DNA of 64,000 nucleotides from positions 62,001 through 126,000 of the forward strand of contig MPDE01000001.1 of NCBI GenBank assembly GCA_001874335.1, in the 5' to 3' direction. This stretch comes from Bacteroidetes bacterium MedPE-SWsnd-G2. Its GTDB lineage: Bacteria; Bacteroidota; Bacteroidia; Flavobacteriales; Flavobacteriaceae. Position 1 is the stretch's first letter. The number at the start of each line of letters is the position of its first letter. Positions 60,966 through 64,000 of the stretch are shown here, piece by piece. Under the pieces are notes generated by a model, which saw only the letters and a program-made list of their open reading frames with translations, had not been told where the DNA came from and searched no databases. Made by a program: the position numbers and the translations under genes.

Positions 60966-62696
60966 TTAAAAATCAAATTTATAAGTAGCTCCTGCCAGAA
61001 ACTGAATTCCTTGAACTTGGTAATTCATCCACTTTTGATACTCTTGATTAGTGATGTTATTTCCTTTGATATAGGCCGAAAAGCGATCGTTAATATGATA
61101 TCCTACATGTAAGTTAATATCAAAATAACTATCCAACTCTACCATTACTGGTGCTGGCAATACCAAAACCCCTTCTTCTAAGAACTCATCCATACGCGAT
61201 CCGGCATAATACAAACTCGCTCCAGCAAACCAAGATTCACTGATTTGATAATCCATGAACAATGAACCTTCAAGTTCAGGCAAATTCCATGCTTCTTCTT
61301 GATTGTCTGTGCTATAATTAAAATAAGACCCTTTTATTCCTAAGGTAAAGTTTCTATTAACATCAACATTTAGTCCCCCAGAAACAGCAATTGTTGAAAC
61401 ATCATCATATACTATTTGATAAGAATTCCCATTATGATAAGGCTCTAAACCACCATTGAGTAAAGGATTAGATTTAAACAATGCCTTATTATTTTCTGCA
61501 ATATATTTTCCGCTTAAATTATAACTCACACTATTAGACAATTTACCTTTTAATCCTAAATAGGCATCATAGGCTTGATCTGTAGGAGCGACCAATAATG
61601 TTGGTGACACAAAAGGATTTTCCTTAGCAAAATCAAAATAAGTATTCTGTTGTAAACCGCCTTCTACTCCACCGTATGCAATTAACAACTCATCAACTAA
61701 TCGATAAGAGGCTGTAATTTTTGGATAGATATAAAATTTACTTTTACTCAACTCCGTATCGTTTAAATACACAAACTCAGCACCTAAATTTAGGGTCAAG
61801 TCATCCTGTAATAGCTGATAGCTTGGTGCCAATCCTACGGTAAAATTACCATAGTTAATTGGCCCTACATTAAAGAAATCGGCATCAAAACCACCGCTTA
61901 AAAAATCGATATAAACCTCAGTAGCAATTTGCTGATCTTGAACTGGGATATCAAATTCTGTATTTACCAAAAAGTGACTTTCAGAAGAACTAAAATCATC
62001 TCCAAAATATCTAAAATCAACATTTACATTTTTAAACAAGGCTTCTTCAAAATTAACTTCACCACCTAAATCAAAATTAAAATACGAATGACCAACATTT
62101 AATCCTTCTACCGCTGCTTCATCAAATAACGGTTGCGGTAATCCATACCAGTTATATGTGTTGTACCCAAAATCTGAATCTATTTTAAACGACAAATCTC
62201 TAAGTTGTTGCTTGTAATTTACATTTAAATACGTCTTTGAAAAATCGTCATCAACCAATACCTCATCAATACCTCCTTGCGAAGAATGATGACTTAAATA
62301 CCCACCAATAGTTTGCGATCTACTTATAGATTGATTTAAATACAATTCGCCTAAAATACTGGTATAAGAGCCAAATCCTAAAGAAGCATAATTATCATAA
62401 ACCACTTCAGGCTTAGCTTTATCTACCTTTGCAGCCTTTCCTTTGGCCGGTGTAAAAGTGGATGCTACTGGAATGCTGAAAATATTATATTTCACATCCT
62501 TTTTTTGGTTGTTCACATTATCCTCAAGATTTGGGATATCCTTTATTTTAAACGCATCAGAAATAGTAGGTGTATAAGGTTTTACAACATTTACAACCTG
62601 TGTATCTATGGTGTCATTAGTTTGCTTTCTATTTTGTGACCATCCCACAAAACAAACCAACAACAAGCTTATATTTAATACATATGATTTTAACAT
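60966..62696 (-). CDS. Plug-less TonB-type outer membrane barrel
   Basis: The 576-residue protein has a signal peptide (1-20) ending GWS-Q. The mature part has no recognisable TonB plug but about two dozen beta strands rich in Tyr, Gly and Asn with the ring-ending pattern LAGATYKFDF at the C-terminus, as in outer-membrane barrels. The N-terminal 60 residues are low in beta structure (VVNVVKPYTPTISDAFKIKDIP). It lies 29 bp downstream of the TPR protein gene, which suggests that the two form one envelope complex. Confidence 0.78.
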   Translation of the reverse strand: MLKSYVLNISLLLVCFVGWSQNRKQTNDTIDTQVVNVVKPYTPTISDAFKIKDIPNLEDNVNNQKKDVKYNIFSIPVASTFTPAKGKAAKVDKAKPEVVYDNYASLGFGSYTSILGELYLNQSISRSQTIGGYLSHHSSQGGIDEVLVDDDFSKTYLNVNYKQQLRDLSFKIDSDFGYNTYNWYGLPQPLFDEAAVEGLNVGHSYFNFDLGGEVNFEEALFKNVNVDFRYFGDDFSSSESHFLVNTEFDIPVQDQQIATEVYIDFLSGGFDADFFNVGPINYGNFTVGLAPSYQLLQDDLTLNLGAEFVYLNDTELSKSKFYIYPKITASYRLVDELLIAYGGVEGGLQQNTYFDFAKENPFVSPTLLVAPTDQAYDAYLGLKGKLSNSVSYNLSGKYIAENNKALFKSNPLLNGGLEPYHNGNSYQIVYDDVSTIAVSGGLNVDVNRNFTLGIKGSYFNYSTDNQEEAWNLPELEGSLFMDYQISESWFAGASLYYAGSRMDEFLEEGVLVLPAPVMVELDSYFDINLHVGYHINDRFSAYIKGNNITNQEYQKWMNYQVQGIQFLAGATYKFDF

Positions 62697-62725
62697 CTGT
62701 TTACTTTTGATTTTTAATTGGGAAA

Positions 62726-64000
62726 TTAGTTTTGATTTTCAGATTCAACTGATGAATTGGTTTTAGCTTCTTCAGATTTAATCCGGTCTAATTCTAATTG
62801 TGCTTCTTCAACCACATCTGTAAAGCTTGAGAAATTTGTAATAACACTTTCTAAAATATAGGTCGCTTGAAAAGCATCCTTCAACTCATAAAAATTCTTA
62901 GCCATTAAGATTAGGCCTTTAGCCGCATAATACTTATAACTTGAATAATCTTTAACCAACTGTTGCACAACTGTATTAGAGGCTTCAAACTGGCCTTCTT
63001 TATTTTTAAAATAACTGTTATAGTATAATGCCTCTGCTGCCAAGGCTCCAGTAGCCGTTTTCTCTACTAAGGCATAAGCGTCTTTAGCTTTAGCTTCATC
63101 ACCAGTTTTTATGGCAGATCTTGCTATAATTATTTCGGCATCCGTTTTAACTCTTGGTTCTAAATTCGCAATCGATAACACCAACTGCGCATAAGCCACA
63201 GCTTCGTTATAATTTTCATTTTCAAAATTTAGTTTCATCAAATTAGATTGCGCATAAATTTTGTTTTGAGGTCTGTTGGCCTCAGATTCTAATCGTTTTA
63301 AAATTATTATCGCTTTATCGTTATCATCCTTCGTTAAATAAGTATCAGACAATTTCACCAATGCTTCCTCAGTATATTCACCGTTTGGTTTTGATATTAC
63401 ATATTCATAATGCGGTTGTGCATTTTCAGGTAATTGCTTTTGTGTATATAGCTGAGCTAAATAGAAATGAGCTTTTAAAGCATGAATACCATTCTCAAAT
63501 TGCAGTAAATAGCTATTAAATTGTTTTATCGCCTTTTCTGATTGTCCATCTAAATATTGCTTTTCAGCCGAAACGTAGGTGGTATTGTCCAACTCAGCAT
63601 CTGAAACATTGATATAATTAAGAGTTTTTACCCAGTTAGCATAATCATCAACTCGACCTAAATCAATATAAATAAGTCTGGCGGTAGCAACAGCTTGAAG
63701 CGCTTCTTCAGAATTCGGAAATTGATTAGCAACTCGCTTAAATTTAGTAAGTGCCTTTTCGTTTTGGTTATTGTTGTAGTATGATAAACCTTCTCTTAAT
63801 AAGGCCTTAGACACAAACGGACTGTCTTTATAATCTATAATTAATTGATCATAAATAGCCATGGCTTTGTTTACTTGATTAGATTTTACATAAGAGTTTC
63901 CTAACTCATACATAGCATCATCTCTAAGGGCAGATGTTTTAAATCCTTTTATAAAAGACACTAATTCTTTTATTTTAGTTGGGCCTTCTCCTATATAACC
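62726..64000 (-). CDS. Tetratricopeptide-repeat protein, 5' end outside the window
   Basis: The frame is open through the window edge at 64000. The apparent start at 63961 is an internal GTG. The visible 424 residues consist of TPR-type helix pairs, e.g. DDAMYELGNSYVKSNQVNKAM, ALLREGLSYYNNNQNEKAL and AHFYLAQLYTQKQLPENAQ (each under 22 residues). Repeats of about 34 residues run to the end, with a polar tail. TPR proteins of this kind scaffold multiprotein complexes at the envelope. The adjacent barrel gene may be its partner. Confidence 0.85.
   Translation of the reverse strand, partial: GYIGEGPTKIKELVSFIKGFKTSALRDDAMYELGNSYVKSNQVNKAMAIYDQLIIDYKDSPFVSKALLREGLSYYNNNQNEKALTKFKRVANQFPNSEEALQAVATARLIYIDLGRVDDYANWVKTLNYINVSDAELDNTTYVSAEKQYLDGQSEKAIKQFNSYLLQFENGIHALKAHFYLAQLYTQKQLPENAQPHYEYVISKPNGEYTEEALVKLSDTYLTKDDNDKAIIILKRLESEANRPQNKIYAQSNLMKLNFENENYNEAVAYAQLVLSIANLEPRVKTDAEIIIARSAIKTGDEAKAKDAYALVEKTATGALAAEALYYNSYFKNKEGQFEASNTVVQQLVKDYSSYKYYAAKGLILMAKNFYELKDAFQATYILESVITNFSSFTDVVEEAQLELDRIKSEEAKTNSSVESENQN

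Overview
The window is a stretch of chromosome from a Flavobacteriaceae-like member of the Bacteroidota, probably marine. It is AT-rich. The evidence is the gene content (TonB-dependent beta-barrels, CarboxypepD_reg domains, DUF4369 and DUF1343 lipoproteins, a DUF3467 gene after rpoC), promoters of the TTG-N17..23-TAnnTTTG type, and almost no Shine-Dalgarno sequences except a strong one before rpsU. I see no phage, transposon, CRISPR array or plasmid backbone. Gene density is very high: several convergent pairs end 0-5 nt apart and one overlaps.

Layout. 1-7.7 kb: a truncated secreted Asp-box (BNR) protein, a sodium:solute symporter, a CoA-binding protein, a TonB-type outer-membrane barrel, a 569-bp gap with three terminators (possible small RNA), and a FabH-like ketoacyl-ACP synthase III. 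7.8-15.6 kb: htpG, an amidase-fold protein lacking its usual catalytic Glu, a DUF985 cupin, a FUSC membrane protein, a DEAD-box helicase and msrB-msrA. 15.6-17.1 kb: an ECF sigma factor with a membrane partner, divergent from a DUF6249-like membrane protein; both sides carry the same promoter motif. 17.2-26.2 kb: surface, acetyltransferase, VanX-like, AlkB-like and hydrolase genes, then a four-gene SPFH/DUF4177/DUF1648/Arc-type cassette of which two genes are very short, then DUF819, a DUF4369 lipoprotein and an unknown secreted protein.

26.2-31 kb: a lone tRNA-Thr(TGT), an idi-queD-manA-small protein operon, prfC and an iron-sulfur protein. 31-44.3 kb (minus strand): the information-processing supercluster tRNA-Thr, tRNA-Tyr, tRNA-Gly, tRNA-Thr, tuf, tRNA-Trp, secE, nusG, rplK, rplA, rplJ, rplL, rpoB, rpoC, DUF3467. 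This is the same order and the same four leading anticodons as the E. coli tufB-secE-rpoBC region, with candidate attenuator or processing hairpins at four junctions. Directly upstream lie hpf, xerC and rpsU, so ribosome hibernation, chromosome-dimer resolution and bS21 adjoin the ribosome/RNA polymerase cluster.

46-64 kb: acyl-CoA dehydrogenase, a helix-hairpin-helix protein, an AGCS symporter, a K+ channel, PspC and DUF2851 in one direction; then a yellow/MRJP-like lipoprotein, a PLP cysteine/cystathionine synthase, a LolC/E-type permease divergent by 8 bp from a NamZ (DUF1343) lipoprotein, a fatty acid hydroxylase with a YkgJ-type cysteine-cluster protein, a methyltransferase, an amidohydrolase lipoprotein, and an outer-membrane barrel downstream of a TPR protein that runs off the end.

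The most noteworthy observations are the mirrored ECF promoters between the sigma gene and the DUF6249-like gene, the SPFH/ribbon-helix-helix cassette, the strong Shine-Dalgarno of rpsU in a lineage that normally ignores such sites, and a tRNA-operon promoter whose start point appears to fall inside the terminator hairpin of the upstream gene.
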